Assembly: GCA_020053105.1 (NCBI GenBank)
Contig: JAGVNU010000070.1
Span: 30,428 to 94,427 of the forward strand
Length of the DNA: 64,000 nucleotides
DNA from: Thermodesulfovibrionia bacterium
GTDB lineage: Bacteria > Nitrospirota > Thermodesulfovibrionia > UBA6902
Reading direction: 5' to 3'
Under the pieces are notes generated by a model that was not told the origin of the DNA, did no database searches, and saw only the letters and a program-made list of their open reading frames with translations. Each line of letters starts with the position of its first letter. Positions within the stretch are counted from its first letter, which is position 1. The translations under genes were made by a program, and so were the position numbers. Positions 18,036 through 29,345 of the stretch are shown one piece after another.

Positions 18036-21000
18036 CTATACCATGCCTCCGGCAAAGTGGTCCGCCAACAACTCCGCCTGCTTCAGGACGGTATCAATGG
18101 CCTTTTGCTGCTTGTCGGGCGGATAGCCGTATTTGTTCAATGTCCTTTTTACAATCACCATCAGCCTGGCCCTCGCGCTTTCGCGTATTGTCCAATCAAT
18201 GGTCGCGTTGGCCTTTACCTTCTCCGCAATTTCTCGTGCAATCAATTTGAGCTGCTCATCACCCAATACCTGGACCGCGCTGTCATTTACCTCAAGCGCG
18301 TCATAGAAAGCCAATTCTTCCTCTGACATGCCAAGCTTGACACCTCTCTGGTCTGCAGCCTTAATTTCTCTGGCAAGCTCAATCAATTCCTGAATGATCT
18401 CCGCAGTTGATAGCAAATTGTTCTGATACTTCCTGAGGGCAGTTTCAAGCATTTCAAGCAAGGCCTTACTTTTTACCAAATTGGTTTTTGCACGGCTCCG
18501 GATTTCATCATTGAGAATTTTCTTCAGCAATTCAAGGGCAAGGTTCTGATGCTTCATCCCCTTTATCTCTAATAGAAATTCCTCTGACAGAATAGACAGT
18601 TCAGGTTTCTTTATCCCTGCCGCATCGAAGATGTCTATCACCTTGTCCGAACTCAACGCCTCATCAACTATCTGCTTTATTGCTGTTTCAATATCTCTGT
18701 CCGTCCTGCCTGTGCCGTCGCAGGTGAACTTTACAAGCCTTGCCTTTACTGCCTGAAAGAAGGCGACTTCATCCTTTATCGCCATTGCCTCTTCGTGCGG
18801 TATGGACAGTGCAAACGCCTTGCTCAGCAACGTCACTTCATTGATGAAACGGTTCTTGCCGTCTGCCAAACCTAAGATGTGTTCCTCAGCCTGCAGGATG
18901 ATTGAGAGCTTGTCTTTCGGCGGCGCTGTAAAGAACCGTCTGTAATTAAATCCTGTTCCTGGATAATTGCCGTAATAAGCTGTCGGTTCAGCTACCATAA
19001 TAGCTTCTTTGGTTTTACTTTCTTCAAAGAACAACTGGCGCACTACTTCCAGCTTCTCCATCATTGCTTCTATTGCTTTCCCCTGTGTTTCCGCAGGGTC
19101 GCCTTTGCCGCCTGAATCAGAATAGAAAGCCAATGCCTTTTTGAGGTCAGATGCGATACCCAGATAATCTACAACCAGTCCGCCCGGCTTATCTTTAAAG
19201 ACCCTGTTCACCCTTGCTATGGCCTGCATTAAGGTATGTCCCCTCATCGGCTTATCAATATACATTGTGTGTAAGCAAGGCGCGTCAAAACCTGTCAGCC
19301 ACATATCCCGGACAATAACCAGCTTCATCGGGTCTGCAGGGTCTTTCATTCTATCGGATAAAGCCTTGCGCTCCGCCTTGGTGGTGTGCTGCCTCTGCAT
19401 GACCGGACCGTCAGAACTGGATGCGGTCATAACGACTTTGATCGCACCTTTGGTCAAATCCTCATTATGCCATTCAGGTCTCAGCTTGATAATCTCATTG
19501 TAGAGATCAACCGCAATCCTTCGGCTCATGGCCACGATCATTCCCTTGCCGTCAATAACATCCTGCCGCTGTTCAAAGTGTGTAACGATGTCCTTTGCCA
19601 GGTTTTGTATTCTCTTCTCATTTCCTACGATAGCTTCGAGTTTTGTCCATTTGGCCTTGGCCCGCTGCTTGTCGCTCAGTTCCTCGTCTGCTTCCAGTTC
19701 CTTGTCGAACTCCGCAATCAAGCGTCTGCCTTCTTCATCCAGATTTACCTTGGCCAAACGGCTCTCGTAGTAAATCTTGACCGTAGCCCCATCGGCAACT
19801 GATTGCGCAATGTCGTATATATCAACATACTGTCCGAATATTGCGGGGGTATTTATGTCCGTGCCTTCAATCGGCGTGCCTGTGAAACCAATGTATGTCG
19901 CATTCGGCAAGGCGTCTCTCATGTATTTTGCAAAGCCGTAGGCAATGCGTTTGCCGATTACCTCTTTGGTCTCATTGTCCTTTTCATCAATCAATTTTGC
20001 TTCAAAGCCGTATTGGGTCCGGTGTGCTTCATCAGCAATTACAACTATGTTAGTTCTATCTGAAAGCCGGTCATATTCCGCCGAGCCTTCATCGGGTAAA
20101 AACTTTTGAATGGTGGTGAATACAATGCCGCCTGATGCAACCTTTAACAGCTCTTTCAAATGCTCCCGGTCTTTTGCCTGGACCGGCTCCTGCCTGAGCA
20201 ACTGTTTTGAAGATGCGAAGGTATCAAACAACTGATCGTCCAGATCATTGCGGTCAGTGATAACTACAACGGTAGGATTATTGAGGCTCAACACCAGCTT
20301 GCCTGTGTAGAAAACCATTGAAATGGATTTGCCGCTTCCCTGTGTATGCCACACAACTCCGCCCTTGCGGTTTCCGTCTGCGGAGGCGGCTTTCAATGTG
20401 TTTTCTACAGCCTTGTTGACTGCATAGTATTGGTGATAGGCAGCCAGCTTCTTAATGGTTTCAACCTGCGAAATACCTGTCTTCGGGTCTTCCTTCTTTG
20501 ACTTCTCAAATACTATGAAATTGCGCACAAGATCTAACAGAGTGGCCGGGTTCAGCATTCCATTTATAAGGGTTTCTAATTGCGGGGCAAAACGTGAAGC
20601 CTCGGTCCTTCCGTCGGCAGACTTCCATGACATATACCGGCTGAACTCAGACGAGATACTTCCTGCCCTGCACTCCATGCCGTCTGAAATAACACAAAAG
20701 GCGTTGAATGTAAACAGGCTTGGAATGGTGGCTTTGTAGGTTTGTATCTGGTCAAAGGCCTTCCTGATGGTCGCGTTTTCATCCGCCGCGTTTTTCAACT
20801 CGATCAGCACAAGAGGGATGCCGTTTACAAATAGTAATATATCTGGCCGCTTGTTCTGGTTGTTCTCCACTACGGTGTACTGATTAACTGCTAGGAATTC
20901 GTTGTTGAGAGGATTGTCGAAATCTATCAGACTTACCTCATAGCTTCTCTCATAGCCATCTTGCTGATATGGTACTTTTATTTTCTCAATTAAAAACTGG

Positions 21001-21269
21001 TGAAAGGTTTCGTTGTTATGCAAAAGGTCAGGCGAATAAATACGTAGAACTTTTTGAAGAGCCAGTTCCTGTGCGTCTGCTGGAATATCAGGATTTAATT
21101 TGTGAATGGCAGATCTGAGTCTGCCCGCGAGAATTATATCGGCGTAAGATTGTCTTTCTGAGAATAGCCCGTCACAGGAGATATCCGGGCCATGAATGTA
21201 TTGATAGCCGAGTCTCTCCAACTCCTCGATGGTGTACCGTTCTATCTCGCTTTCGGTTATCTTGCTCAT
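18036..21269 (-). CDS. hsdR: Type I restriction enzyme, motor/nuclease subunit HsdR
   Basis: The 1077-residue subunit translocates DNA and cuts at a distance when the site is unmethylated. N-terminal PD-(D/E)xK nuclease: [20 protein letters not shown]. Helicase motor: P-loop [17 protein letters not shown] (motif II), FTGTP (motif III), and a late [12 protein letters not shown] region (motif VI). The C-terminal part is helical for binding HsdM. It overlaps the four-helix-bundle gene by four bases and is last in the minus-strand order hsdM-hsdS-bundle-hsdR. Confidence 0.95.
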   Translation of the reverse strand: MSKITESEIERYTIEELERLGYQYIHGPDISCDGLFSERQSYADIILAGRLRSAIHKLNPDIPADAQELALQKVLRIYSPDLLHNNETFHQFLIEKIKVPYQQDGYERSYEVSLIDFDNPLNNEFLAVNQYTVVENNQNKRPDILLFVNGIPLVLIELKNAADENATIRKAFDQIQTYKATIPSLFTFNAFCVISDGMECRAGSISSEFSRYMSWKSADGRTEASRFAPQLETLINGMLNPATLLDLVRNFIVFEKSKKEDPKTGISQVETIKKLAAYHQYYAVNKAVENTLKAASADGNRKGGVVWHTQGSGKSISMVFYTGKLVLSLNNPTVVVITDRNDLDDQLFDTFASSKQLLRQEPVQAKDREHLKELLKVASGGIVFTTIQKFLPDEGSAEYDRLSDRTNIVVIADEAHRTQYGFEAKLIDEKDNETKEVIGKRIAYGFAKYMRDALPNATYIGFTGTPIEGTDINTPAIFGQYVDIYDIAQSVADGATVKIYYESRLAKVNLDEEGRRLIAEFDKELEADEELSDKQRAKAKWTKLEAIVGNEKRIQNLAKDIVTHFEQRQDVIDGKGMIVAMSRRIAVDLYNEIIKLRPEWHNEDLTKGAIKVVMTASSSDGPVMQRQHTTKAERKALSDRMKDPADPMKLVIVRDMWLTGFDAPCLHTMYIDKPMRGHTLMQAIARVNRVFKDKPGGLVVDYLGIASDLKKALAFYSDSGGKGDPAETQGKAIEAMMEKLEVVRQLFFEESKTKEAIMVAEPTAYYGNYPGTGFNYRRFFTAPPKDKLSIILQAEEHILGLADGKNRFINEVTLLSKAFALSIPHEEAMAIKDEVAFFQAVKARLVKFTCDGTGRTDRDIETAIKQIVDEALSSDKVIDIFDAAGIKKPELSILSEEFLLEIKGMKHQNLALELLKKILNDEIRSRAKTNLVKSKALLEMLETALRKYQNNLLSTAEIIQELIELAREIKAADQRGVKLGMSEEELAFYDALEVNDSAVQVLGDEQLKLIAREIAEKVKANATIDWTIRESARARLMVIVKRTLNKYGYPPDKQQKAIDTVLKQAELLADHFAGGMV

Positions 21270-21859
21270 CTTGTTCTTCTGGCCTGACTTCGCGCTTTAT
21301 AGAGCCTTTCCGTGAAGCCGCCCTCAGTGAGAAATTGTTGTTCGAGTCGCTTAAGTTGACGCCCAAGGAGAAAACTGGCTTGATTGATCAGGCAAATCAG
21401 GGTATTCGCTGCAACCTCAGGTGAAGCCTGCGAAATGCCGTAAGGGTCTGACACGTACGACAGATCAGACTGGTCCGACTTTTTGTCTGACTGATACTTT
21501 CTCCTGATCGCAAGAGCCTCCGAAGAATCCTTCCCCCAAATGCGCAAGCCCTTCTGACGGAGAAAGGCCTGATAATCCAGCAGCAACTCTTCAAGGCTTG
21601 CGCGGGCAACTCCGGTCAGTTTGAGTTCAGTCTTTTTCGAGGTTGCAGAGGCCATGCTCCCCTCGGCAATGTTCTGTACTCCGCTCCGCGCTGCCTGCAC
21701 CATCTGGTCATGCGTGCGCGACCGCCTGTCAATAAAGCGGTCACAAAACACAACCGTAGCATCATAGACGAACTCAGCAGTCTGGTATGATTTCAGGTTA
21801 CGGTATCCGCCGTGCGGCGGGATTAAAGCGGTCTTTGAATTTTCATTCTTGTTGTTCAT
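21266..21859 (-). CDS. Four-helix-bundle (S23/Avd-like) protein inside the type I RM locus
   Basis: The 197-residue protein has the pattern of the four-helix-bundle family related to the 23S-rRNA intervening-sequence protein: [43 protein letters not shown] and [20 protein letters not shown]. It has the extended 'suffix domain' form with a C-terminal basic tail. Its role is not established; relatives bind nucleic acid or accompany reverse transcriptases, but none is seen here. It lies between hsdS and hsdR with a four-base overlap with hsdR, so it is part of the transcript. Confidence 0.8.
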   Translation of the reverse strand: MNNKNENSKTALIPPHGGYRNLKSYQTAEFVYDATVVFCDRFIDRRSRTHDQMVQAARSGVQNIAEGSMASATSKKTELKLTGVARASLEELLLDYQAFLRQKGLRIWGKDSSEALAIRRKYQSDKKSDQSDLSYVSDPYGISQASPEVAANTLICLINQASFLLGRQLKRLEQQFLTEGGFTERLYKARSQARRTR

Positions 21860-21890
21860 GTTGTCCCCTTCTTATTTATTCACCTGCTAA

Positions 21891-22922
21891 TCAGCCCTTT
21901 TTCACCCTCACCTCACCGCTCATCAGCTTGGGTAATAGTGTATCACGCAAGCGGGTGAGGGTGCTAATCTGTAAATTATTTTGTTTGAGTTTTTCAAAGA
22001 GAATAGCACAGTAAGTATTGTACTGCTTTAATTTATCAAATGGCGCTATTTTGATTTCAGTAGAAAGGGCAAGGTCTCTATTGAGTCCGGGGACGGCTGA
22101 GTCTGAATTCATATCCTCAAAATTCAAAGTCTTCAACAAAAAATATTCATAGAAAAGTCCTTTTGAATTAACTTTTGATTTAATGAAGTAGGTGGTATCA
22201 ATCGGGAAGAAGTTTTCAAAGAGATAGATCACCTTACCAAGAGTACCCTTCCTCCCAATAACAATGCCTGGCCCTTCAACCATAAACTCTGAATGATAGC
22301 CGACAATGCCACTCGACCCAACAACGGGGAATCCGCTTCCTGACCTTATTTCTTCTTTTAAAGCTTTACCGTATATCAGCTCTATCACATCCCCTAACTT
22401 CCCAGTCTCCCACCCCTCCTCCACAAACCACTGCCTGAACAGCGTCTCCGCCAATGCCTCCAGTGTTTTGTTCTGACGTTGCAGGAGGTCTATCTTGTCA
22501 TCCAAGCTGCTGAGGATTGAGGCGATGGATTTTTGTTCTTCAATTTCAGGAATACGCACTGTTTCAGTATGCACGTCATTACGATTAATTCCGGGAACAG
22601 CACTCTTGTCACTATACTTTTCAAAATCAAAAACCGTCAACAAGTAATAAATAAACTTTGGGGCATTACCTTTAAAGTCTTGAACGTATAGCGTAGTATT
22701 TAGTGGCCAATAATCACCAGTTGAATAAAATACTTGCCCGACGGTACCGTATCGTCCAGTAATTACACCTGGCCCTTTAGCCATCGGTTCTATGTGATAA
22801 TCTGTAATTCCTGATGATGATAAAATTGGAATATCGCCTCTCTTTCTTAATTGAGTCGGCAAATCATAACCCCTCTTGAGGTTAACAACATCTCCCAATT
22901 TACATTCCTTCCACTCACCCAT
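21891..22922 (-). CDS. hsdS: Type I restriction specificity subunit HsdS
   Basis: Recognises the bipartite DNA site. Two target-recognition domains are visible, each opening with a similar sequence ([20 protein letters not shown] near the start; [18 protein letters not shown] at about residue 180), each followed by the conserved helix (FRQWFVEEG between them; [15 protein letters not shown] at the end). Total length about 343 is on the short side of 400. The start at 22922 has AAAGGCGG at proper distance; the ATG at 22928 sits directly on it. It overlaps the end of hsdM. Confidence 0.92.
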   Translation of the reverse strand: MGEWKECKLGDVVNLKRGYDLPTQLRKRGDIPILSSSGITDYHIEPMAKGPGVITGRYGTVGQVFYSTGDYWPLNTTLYVQDFKGNAPKFIYYLLTVFDFEKYSDKSAVPGINRNDVHTETVRIPEIEEQKSIASILSSLDDKIDLLQRQNKTLEALAETLFRQWFVEEGWETGKLGDVIELIYGKALKEEIRSGSGFPVVGSSGIVGYHSEFMVEGPGIVIGRKGTLGKVIYLFENFFPIDTTYFIKSKVNSKGLFYEYFLLKTLNFEDMNSDSAVPGLNRDLALSTEIKIAPFDKLKQYNTYCAILFEKLKQNNLQISTLTRLRDTLLPKLMSGEVRVKKG

Positions 22923-24516
22923 TAACATCCGCCTTTAAATTGATCTTAGCAAGATTAGCTTTAATTCGTTTATTCAACTCCGCCTCTTCGGCTATCTGCT
23001 TCTCAAACTCCGATTTCAAGGAATTAAACCTCTCCGCAAAATTAAAATCATCCTCATCATCCGGCAAGCCTATATACCTGCCGGGGGTCAATACATAATT
23101 CAACGCCTTCACTTCATCCAGCGTCGCTGATTTGCAGAAGCCCTGCACATCTTTATATTCACCTTCTCCTGTGCGCCAGTTATGGTAGGTGCCCGCAATC
23201 AGTGCAATATCTTCATCGGACATATCCCTGTTCCTGCGGTTGATCAGATAGCCCATGTTGCGGGAGTCTATGAACAATATCTTGCCATGTCGTTTTTGCT
23301 TGTTTCGGCTTAGAAACCAGAGACACGCGGGTATTTGTGTATTCAGAAATAACTTGGTGGGCAGGTTTACGATGCAGTCTATCAGATCATTCTCCACCAT
23401 TGACTTGCGTATCTCACCTTCGTTGCTGGTCTTGGTCGTCAGCGAACCTTTCGCCAATACAAAGCCTGCCTGTCCGGTAGGCGCGAGGTGATAGAGGAAG
23501 TGCTGTATCCATGCATAGTTTGCATTATTAGGAGGCGGCGGGAGTTTTTGACCCAGCACACTCCAGCGCGCGTCATCCCGGAGCATCTCCCCGCTCCAGT
23601 CACTGTCATTAAACGGCGGATTGGCGATGATGTAATCCGCCTTCAGGTCTTTGTGCATGTCATTCAGAAAAGAACCTTCGTTGTTCCACTTTACGTTACT
23701 GCTGTCGATATGACGGATGGCAAGGTTCATCTTTGCCAGACGCCATGTGGTCTGATTGCTCTCCTGTCCGTAAATTGAAATACGGTCTGCCGGATTGAGG
23801 GACAACCCGTTGCCTTTTTTCTTGTAGTAATCCCGGTGGGCCTCAACGAACTTTTCACTCTGCACAAACATCCCGCCTGAGCCACAGCACGGATCAAAGA
23901 CCCGTCCTTCGTATGGCTCCAGCATCTCAACCAAAAGCTTTACAACACTGCCTGGAGTGTAGAACTGTCCGCCCTTTTTCCCTTCCGCCAAGGCAAATTC
24001 GCCAAGGAAGTATTCAAACACCCTGCCCAGGAGGTCTTTACTTCTGGCTGCCTTAGTACCCAATTCAGCGCTGGCAACAAGGTCAATCAAACCGCCCAAA
24101 CTCTGCTTGTCCAGCTTCTCCTGCGCGTACACCTTCGGCAGCACACCGCGCAATGAAGTGTTGTCCTTCTCAATCGCATCCATCGCATCATCAACATCCT
24201 TGCCGATAGTGGGTAGTTTTGCCCGCCCCTGCAACCAGCCCCAGCGCGATGACGGCGGCACGTAGAAAACCTTTTCAGCAGTGTATTCATTCTTATCTTC
24301 GGGATCGGCGTTTTTATATTCGCCTTTGCCCTCTTTCAGTCTTTGATAGAGTTCTTCAAAGGCATCGGAGATGTATTTAAGAAAGATTAAGCCCAATACA
24401 ATATGCTTGTATTCGGCAGCGTCCATATTCTTCCGCAGCTTGTCCGCAGCCTTCCAAAGCTTCTTCTCTAACGGTTCATCATTTTGGGCCTTCTTCTCTT
24501 TAACAATTCGGGCCAT
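22915..24516 (-). CDS. hsdM: Type I restriction-modification methyltransferase HsdM
   Basis: N6-adenine methyltransferase. Motif I is [13 protein letters not shown] and the catalytic motif IV is [12 protein letters not shown]; the helical N-terminal domain begins [36 protein letters not shown]. Length 533 is normal. It is first of the locus; a TATAAT on the minus strand at 24585-24590 could be its promoter's -10, but no good -35 is seen. The gene is divergent from hypC. Confidence 0.95.
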   Translation of the reverse strand: MARIVKEKKAQNDEPLEKKLWKAADKLRKNMDAAEYKHIVLGLIFLKYISDAFEELYQRLKEGKGEYKNADPEDKNEYTAEKVFYVPPSSRWGWLQGRAKLPTIGKDVDDAMDAIEKDNTSLRGVLPKVYAQEKLDKQSLGGLIDLVASAELGTKAARSKDLLGRVFEYFLGEFALAEGKKGGQFYTPGSVVKLLVEMLEPYEGRVFDPCCGSGGMFVQSEKFVEAHRDYYKKKGNGLSLNPADRISIYGQESNQTTWRLAKMNLAIRHIDSSNVKWNNEGSFLNDMHKDLKADYIIANPPFNDSDWSGEMLRDDARWSVLGQKLPPPPNNANYAWIQHFLYHLAPTGQAGFVLAKGSLTTKTSNEGEIRKSMVENDLIDCIVNLPTKLFLNTQIPACLWFLSRNKQKRHGKILFIDSRNMGYLINRRNRDMSDEDIALIAGTYHNWRTGEGEYKDVQGFCKSATLDEVKALNYVLTPGRYIGLPDDEDDFNFAERFNSLKSEFEKQIAEEAELNKRIKANLAKINLKADVNG

Positions 24517-24702
24517 TAGTCATTCTCCTGTGTTAATTAAAAGGGCTGCATTATTATTACTCCCGCCCGTCCACCGATTGCACTATTATATACCAGCCGT
24601 GGGAAAGTGGGAACAGAAGAAGTTACTTATATATAATAGCGATTATTTTTGAATCACTGTAAAATATACCTGTCACTGAAAGCGCCATAACGGAGGTCCC
24701 AA

Positions 24703-24948
24703 ATGTGTGTCGGCGTTCCCATGCAGCTGGTCGAGATAAACTATCCTGCCGGTGTTGCAGAAGCCAAGGGTGTAACAAGGGCAATAGGCCTGCAGCTGAT
24801 TCCTGAAGATTCCCTTCAGATCGGGGATCATGTCATAGTGCACGTGGGATTTGCCATAGAGAAAGTAGATAAGCAGCGCGCCGATGAGATATGGGAGGCG
24901 CTTGACGAGGTCCTCCGCATGATGGACGAGGAAGATAAAAGTGCATGA
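24703..24948 (+). CDS. hypC: Hydrogenase assembly chaperone HypC
   Basis: Small OB-fold chaperone that with HypD carries the iron with its CN and CO ligands to the large-subunit precursor. The N-terminal MCVGVP holds the catalytic Cys2 that is exposed after removal of Met; GDHVIVHVGFAIEKVD is the conserved family stretch. The 81-residue length is normal. CGGAGGT precedes the ATG. It overlaps hypA by eight bases. Confidence 0.95.
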   Translation: MCVGVPMQLVEINYPAGVAEAKGVTRAIGLQLIPEDSLQIGDHVIVHVGFAIEKVDKQRADEIWEALDEVLRMMDEEDKSA

Positions 24949-25291
24949 AGTGTCTATTGCGCTTGGGATGGTCGATGAACTTTTCAGGATAGCAAAAGAT
25001 AATCATGCAAAAAAGATCACGCTGGTCAAACTGAAAATAGGGAAAATGTCGGGCATTGTAACAGACTCTTTAAAGTTTGCCTTTGATGCAGTCAAGCTTG
25101 AGCACCATCTCCTGTCCGGGGCTGAGATTCTAATAGAGGAAGTCCCGCTGGTGTATGAATGCAATGACTGTCACGCTTCATTTAATGCGGAAGATATTTA
25201 TTTCCCCGCCTGCTCTGAGTGCGGCTCCCGTAATTTAAAACTTGTATCAGGGGAAGAGCAGAATATAGAAAGCGTGGAAGTGGAGACATGA
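24941..25291 (+). CDS. hypA: Hydrogenase nickel-incorporation protein HypA
   Basis: Delivers nickel to the large subunit together with HypB. It starts at GTG (24941) giving MHEVSIA, the family N-terminus with His2 as nickel ligand; the zinc site is formed by YECNDCHASF and PACSECGSRN (two CxxC). Overlap with hypC by eight bases implies translational coupling. The 140-base gap to hypB holds AT-rich repetitive sequence (25292-25431). Confidence 0.94.
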   Translation: MHEVSIALGMVDELFRIAKDNHAKKITLVKLKIGKMSGIVTDSLKFAFDAVKLEHHLLSGAEILIEEVPLVYECNDCHASFNAEDIYFPACSECGSRNLKLVSGEEQNIESVEVET

Positions 25292-25431
25292 AAAATTCAA
25301 AACCCAAATTCCAAAATACAAATAAATCCCAATTACCAAATATTCAGACAAAGTTTGGGGCATTCGAGCCTGGAGCTTATTTGTTTTTTGGTGCTTGGTG
25401 CTTGGAACCTGTATCCGGATAGGAGTTAAAT
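25292..25431. repeat. Low-complexity spacer between hypA and hypB, probably a dispersed repeat
   Basis: The spacer has repeated CAAATTCCAAAATAC-like units on its left and the direct repeat GGTGCTTGGTGCTTGG on its right, roughly inverse of each other in character (CCAAAAT versus TTTTTTGGTGC). This resembles short dispersed repeats seen between genes in many environmental genomes. It separates two genes that are normally coupled. Confidence 0.4.
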
Positions 25432-26154
25432 ATGTGTGATGTGTGCGGATGTCATGATCATAGCCATAATCATGGCCATGAAACCAGAACTGTAGATGTT
25501 AACCAGAGTCTGCTGAAGGCCAATGAAGATGCTGCCGTCAGTAACAGGAAGCATTTTGATGAATTGGGAATACTTGCGATAAATCTTATCAGCTCTCCCG
25601 GATCAGGGAAAACCACGCTGCTGGAAAAAACTATCGAGGCCCTCAAAGATGAAATAAGCATCGGTGTGCTTGAGGGTGACATAGAGACCGACCTGGACGC
25701 GGAAAGGATCAGGGCCAAGGGCGTTCCTGCGGTACAGCTTACAACAGGGGGCGCGTGTCACCTTGACTCCTCCCAGATCCACAGAGGCTTTCACTCGCTG
25801 AAACATCAGTTAAACGGGAAGAAACTCGATGTCCTTTTTATCGAAAACGTGGGCAACCTGGTATGTCCTTCCTTCTTTGACCTCGGAGAGCATATACGTG
25901 TCGTTCTCATCTCTGTTCCTGAAGGTCATGACAAGCCCGTGAAATATCCGAAGGCCATAAGGACCTCTCAATTGCTTATCATTTCAAAGTCCGACCTTGT
26001 GCAGCACTTTGACTTCAATCTCGATAAAATTAAAAAAGACGCATTGTCGCTGAATCCTTCTCTGAATATTATCGTGACCTCGGCAAAGACAGGCGAGGGG
26101 ATGGAAGAGTGGATTAAATTTTTAACAAATCTGAAAAAAAACAGAAAGAATTAA
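25432..26154 (+). CDS. hypB: Hydrogenase nickel-incorporation GTPase HypB
   Basis: GTP-dependent nickel carrier. The N-terminus MCDVCGCHDHSHNHGH is the CxxCGC high-affinity nickel motif plus a short His stretch that could store metal. The P-loop SSPGSGKTTL is followed by EGDIETDLDAERI, QLTTGGACHLD, FIENVGNLVCPS and ISKSDLV (NKxD-like). At 240 residues it is of normal length. It lies 140 bases after hypA, separated by the repetitive spacer. Confidence 0.95.
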   Translation: MCDVCGCHDHSHNHGHETRTVDVNQSLLKANEDAAVSNRKHFDELGILAINLISSPGSGKTTLLEKTIEALKDEISIGVLEGDIETDLDAERIRAKGVPAVQLTTGGACHLDSSQIHRGFHSLKHQLNGKKLDVLFIENVGNLVCPSFFDLGEHIRVVLISVPEGHDKPVKYPKAIRTSQLLIISKSDLVQHFDFNLDKIKKDALSLNPSLNIIVTSAKTGEGMEEWIKFLTNLKKNRKN

Positions 26155-26408
26155 TCTTTATTGCATCAAAGCGGCAGTGCTCTGCACGCTTCCCGCCGGC
26201 ACCTGCTTTATGACTCCATCCGACATATATCAGATGTTCTTCAAAGCAATTCTGACGTAAGTCCTCCAACTCATCCGGAACGACCACTGTAATCTCATTT
26301 TACTATCCATGTAACTACAGTTCACGGGTAAAGTTCCGATAAGAGTATCGAGTGATTACAGGAAAAGTAACGTTCTCAATAATTTTAGCGCAGAGGTATC
26401 CAGGTTTT

Positions 26409-29345
26409 ATGAAAAGCGGAGTGAAAGCGGTTGCTCTTGCGGTCGTGATATTGGCAATCTCTTTCTTGCCGATTCCTTCAGCAGCAGGGAATGATAACGC
26501 ATTAAATGATAAGTCATCTGGACAGGTAGATAAAAAAATTACGACAGCGCCTCCTGTCTCCGATGCCTTAAACCGATCAAGAGAGATGATAAACCAGGGC
26601 AAATATGGAGAAGCGCTGACTGTTCTTTCTCCCTATATTTCAGACCCCGTCAAATATCCCCATGCAGTCTCCGACTATATTTCTATTCTCGTATGGGACG
26701 GGAGACCGGATGAAGCAATTAATAAATATGAAAAGTTGCCCCCGGGATTTCCAAGCCCGGCATACTTGTTACGCAATGTCGCAAAAGCTTACTACGACAA
26801 AAAGGAATATTCAAAGGCATATTCATTATACTCTGCCGCATATGAACAAGCCCCTTCAGACCAAGAGGCCCAAAAGGGTATCGTTCTGAGCCTTATTCAA
26901 TCAGGTGATCTTGAAAAGGCATCCGGCCATCTTAATAATTTCTCATCGAAAAATCCGGATTCATTTTCCCTGTCCGGACTGAAGGTGGATCTCCTGTCTG
27001 CTCAAGGCAAATTTATGGAAGCGCTCGAAATGGTCCGCTCGATTTCACAAAAGGAGGGAAAGGGTCCCGGGCATATTTATAAGTTGAGGCATGATTTTAT
27101 TGCTTCTTTATCTTATGAGGCGCGGAGGACCCTGATTGGCGCGCTTAAAAAACCGGTGGAGGAAGGGGACAACGCAGCGCTGCCGGACTACATTTTGCTT
27201 CTGACGACTGATAGAGATTATGAGACGGTTGTAAAAACTATTGAGACCACGGAAGCCTATATCTCTCAGTACCCGGACTATATTCTCAACTGGATTGCCT
27301 GGTCATATTTCCAGACAAATAATACTGAAAAGGCAAAACTCTACTATAAAAAAATACTTGCCGCAACGCCTGATTCTGTAAGCGCAGACCTTGGTCTTGC
27401 CTATTGCCTCGCAAAAGAAAAACAGACCGCTGAGGCAGGCGATATCATTGCCGGACTTCTGTCAAAAGATCCTGAGAATACGGAAATCATGTTTGGTCAG
27501 GCCTATGTTTATGAGAAGTCAGGAAGGTTCTGGGATGCTATTGAAGTATATGACAGGCTCCTGAAAATAAACCGCCGGAATGCAGCTGCAGGAAGATTAA
27601 GAATCGTGGCCATGTCCGATCTGGGAGCAAGCTCTCATGCCTTTGAAATTGCTGCGAAGGAACTTCCCGGGGATGTAATACTTCTTGAACTCATCGAAGG
27701 TGATATGGCGGCGGACCGGATTAACTGGAAGGAATTCCCTGAAGCTATAGACATGCTGAAGCCGCTTGCAGAGGACAAGAAAAATCTCAGGGCCAGATAT
27801 GACTATGTAGCTGCGCGTGTTGAAAATGAAGACATGAAAGAGGCTGTACGGGTTTACGAGGAACTGGTTGAAGAGGGGGCGCCGGTATCTGCATGGCTAA
27901 TGGAAAATATTGCCGGGGCATATCTATATCTCGAACAGCCATACAAGGCGCTGGAACTATATAGCCGTTCGCTGGAGATCAGCCCATCGTTCAACAACAG
28001 GATCGGCAAATTCTATACGCTCCAGGAAATCAGAAAGTGGAAGGACGCAACGCAATATCTGGATGATCTTGACAGGGACACGCCTGGGGCTTTACGCGCC
28101 GGAAAGGACCTGTCGCCTAACTGGGACAAGATGGAGATAGCCCAGGGCAGAGGATGGCTTTTACTTTACGAGGATAGGCTGCAGGAAGCAGAGGAATATT
28201 TCAGTCAGATGCATGAAAAGGCCCCCAGGGACACGGGTTTCAGAACAGGATTGTCCCATGCATACTTGTGGCGCGGCTGGCCCCGCAAGGCCTTGCGTGA
28301 GTTTCAGATAACGGAAACAATTGATCCGAAGGAAGTTAAGGTCAAAATAGGGAAGGCTTCAAATTTGAATCAACTTGCATTCAGGGAACAGGCGCGGGAG
28401 GATGCCGCTGCCCTGCTTAAAAAATATCCCAGGAACAAGCAGGTGCTGGCCCTGGAAAGGGAACTGAAGCTGGAGGAAATGCGTGAAATTGCCACAGACA
28501 TCACTTTTGCGGGAGATGATGACGGCTTTCAGGAAGTATCTGCAAGGGCCGGATTTACCCAGCCGGTTACTCTTTATACAGACATCTATGGTTTTGGCTA
28601 CTGGAAGAGGTCTTCGGATAATAAGGAGGACCTTGCGACTTATTTTCGCAGGGCAGGACTTGGCGCAGAACATATATTCAACAGCGACTGGAGCGGGAAA
28701 CAGGAGTTTTCCATGAACTATGATGACGGAAAAGATTTCGGCTCTTTCACCCGGCTGACTTACACCCCTGATGATTACTGGACAATCGGGCTTTCATATG
28801 ATTCATTCATGACCGATGTCCCGACACGTGCGCGGGTATTTGAGATTGATGCTGATAAAGCAGAGGCGAATGTTGCTTACAGGGAGAGTGAATGGCGCAG
28901 TTACAGCCTCTCATTTTCACATTCAAATTTTTCCGATGATAATAGAAGATGCCAGGGCATGCTCGGATACGAGCAGAACCTGTGGTCAAGGGACAACTGG
29001 AGAGAACGGATTTTCATTGACCTTTACACGTCCTTTAATTCACTGGAAGACGCCCCATATTTTAATCCTGATAATGACTTGAGCATCTCGGTTACTCACA
29101 TGACGGAACATACGGTGAGACGCATGTACGGCAAGGCATTTGTATACAGGCTTTATCTGTCTGCCGGGGCATATAAGCAGGCGGGCTTCTCCACCCAGCC
29201 GGCCGGCGCCGCAAGGTATGAACATGACATCAATTTGTCCGACACACACTCACTCCTTTACAGCGCAAGTGTAGGAAGTCAGACCTATGACGGTGAAGCA
29301 GTCACCTCTTACGGTTTTGATCTTAAGTGGAGGTTATTATTCTAA
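26409..29345 (+). CDS. pgaA: PgaA-like outer-membrane exporter of poly-N-acetylglucosamine
   Basis: About 978 residues. The ATG at 26409 gives MKSGVKAVALAVVILAISFLPIPSAAG, a signal peptide; the upstream GTG start at 26352 adds non-signal sequence. After it a long TPR region (many repeats of the type A..LY..A....P....A..G, to about residue 690) and a C-terminal strand-rich barrel (EFSMNYDDGKDFGSFTRLTY and later) ending WRLLF, an aromatic C-terminus usual for outer-membrane barrels. It is the first gene of pgaABCD and overlaps pgaB by one base. Confidence 0.9.
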   Translation: MKSGVKAVALAVVILAISFLPIPSAAGNDNALNDKSSGQVDKKITTAPPVSDALNRSREMINQGKYGEALTVLSPYISDPVKYPHAVSDYISILVWDGRPDEAINKYEKLPPGFPSPAYLLRNVAKAYYDKKEYSKAYSLYSAAYEQAPSDQEAQKGIVLSLIQSGDLEKASGHLNNFSSKNPDSFSLSGLKVDLLSAQGKFMEALEMVRSISQKEGKGPGHIYKLRHDFIASLSYEARRTLIGALKKPVEEGDNAALPDYILLLTTDRDYETVVKTIETTEAYISQYPDYILNWIAWSYFQTNNTEKAKLYYKKILAATPDSVSADLGLAYCLAKEKQTAEAGDIIAGLLSKDPENTEIMFGQAYVYEKSGRFWDAIEVYDRLLKINRRNAAAGRLRIVAMSDLGASSHAFEIAAKELPGDVILLELIEGDMAADRINWKEFPEAIDMLKPLAEDKKNLRARYDYVAARVENEDMKEAVRVYEELVEEGAPVSAWLMENIAGAYLYLEQPYKALELYSRSLEISPSFNNRIGKFYTLQEIRKWKDATQYLDDLDRDTPGALRAGKDLSPNWDKMEIAQGRGWLLLYEDRLQEAEEYFSQMHEKAPRDTGFRTGLSHAYLWRGWPRKALREFQITETIDPKEVKVKIGKASNLNQLAFREQAREDAAALLKKYPRNKQVLALERELKLEEMREIATDITFAGDDDGFQEVSARAGFTQPVTLYTDIYGFGYWKRSSDNKEDLATYFRRAGLGAEHIFNSDWSGKQEFSMNYDDGKDFGSFTRLTYTPDDYWTIGLSYDSFMTDVPTRARVFEIDADKAEANVAYRESEWRSYSLSFSHSNFSDDNRRCQGMLGYEQNLWSRDNWRERIFIDLYTSFNSLEDAPYFNPDNDLSISVTHMTEHTVRRMYGKAFVYRLYLSAGAYKQAGFSTQPAGAARYEHDINLSDTHSLLYSASVGSQTYDGEAVTSYGFDLKWRLLF

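Noticed and set aside
21266..21859. Diversity-generating retroelement (Avd-like gene)
   Set aside because: No reverse transcriptase and no template/variable repeat pair is visible around it; it belongs to the RM transcript.
26352..26408. Upstream GTG start of pgaA
   Set aside because: It would place about 19 residues before an otherwise normal signal peptide; ATG 26409 is better.
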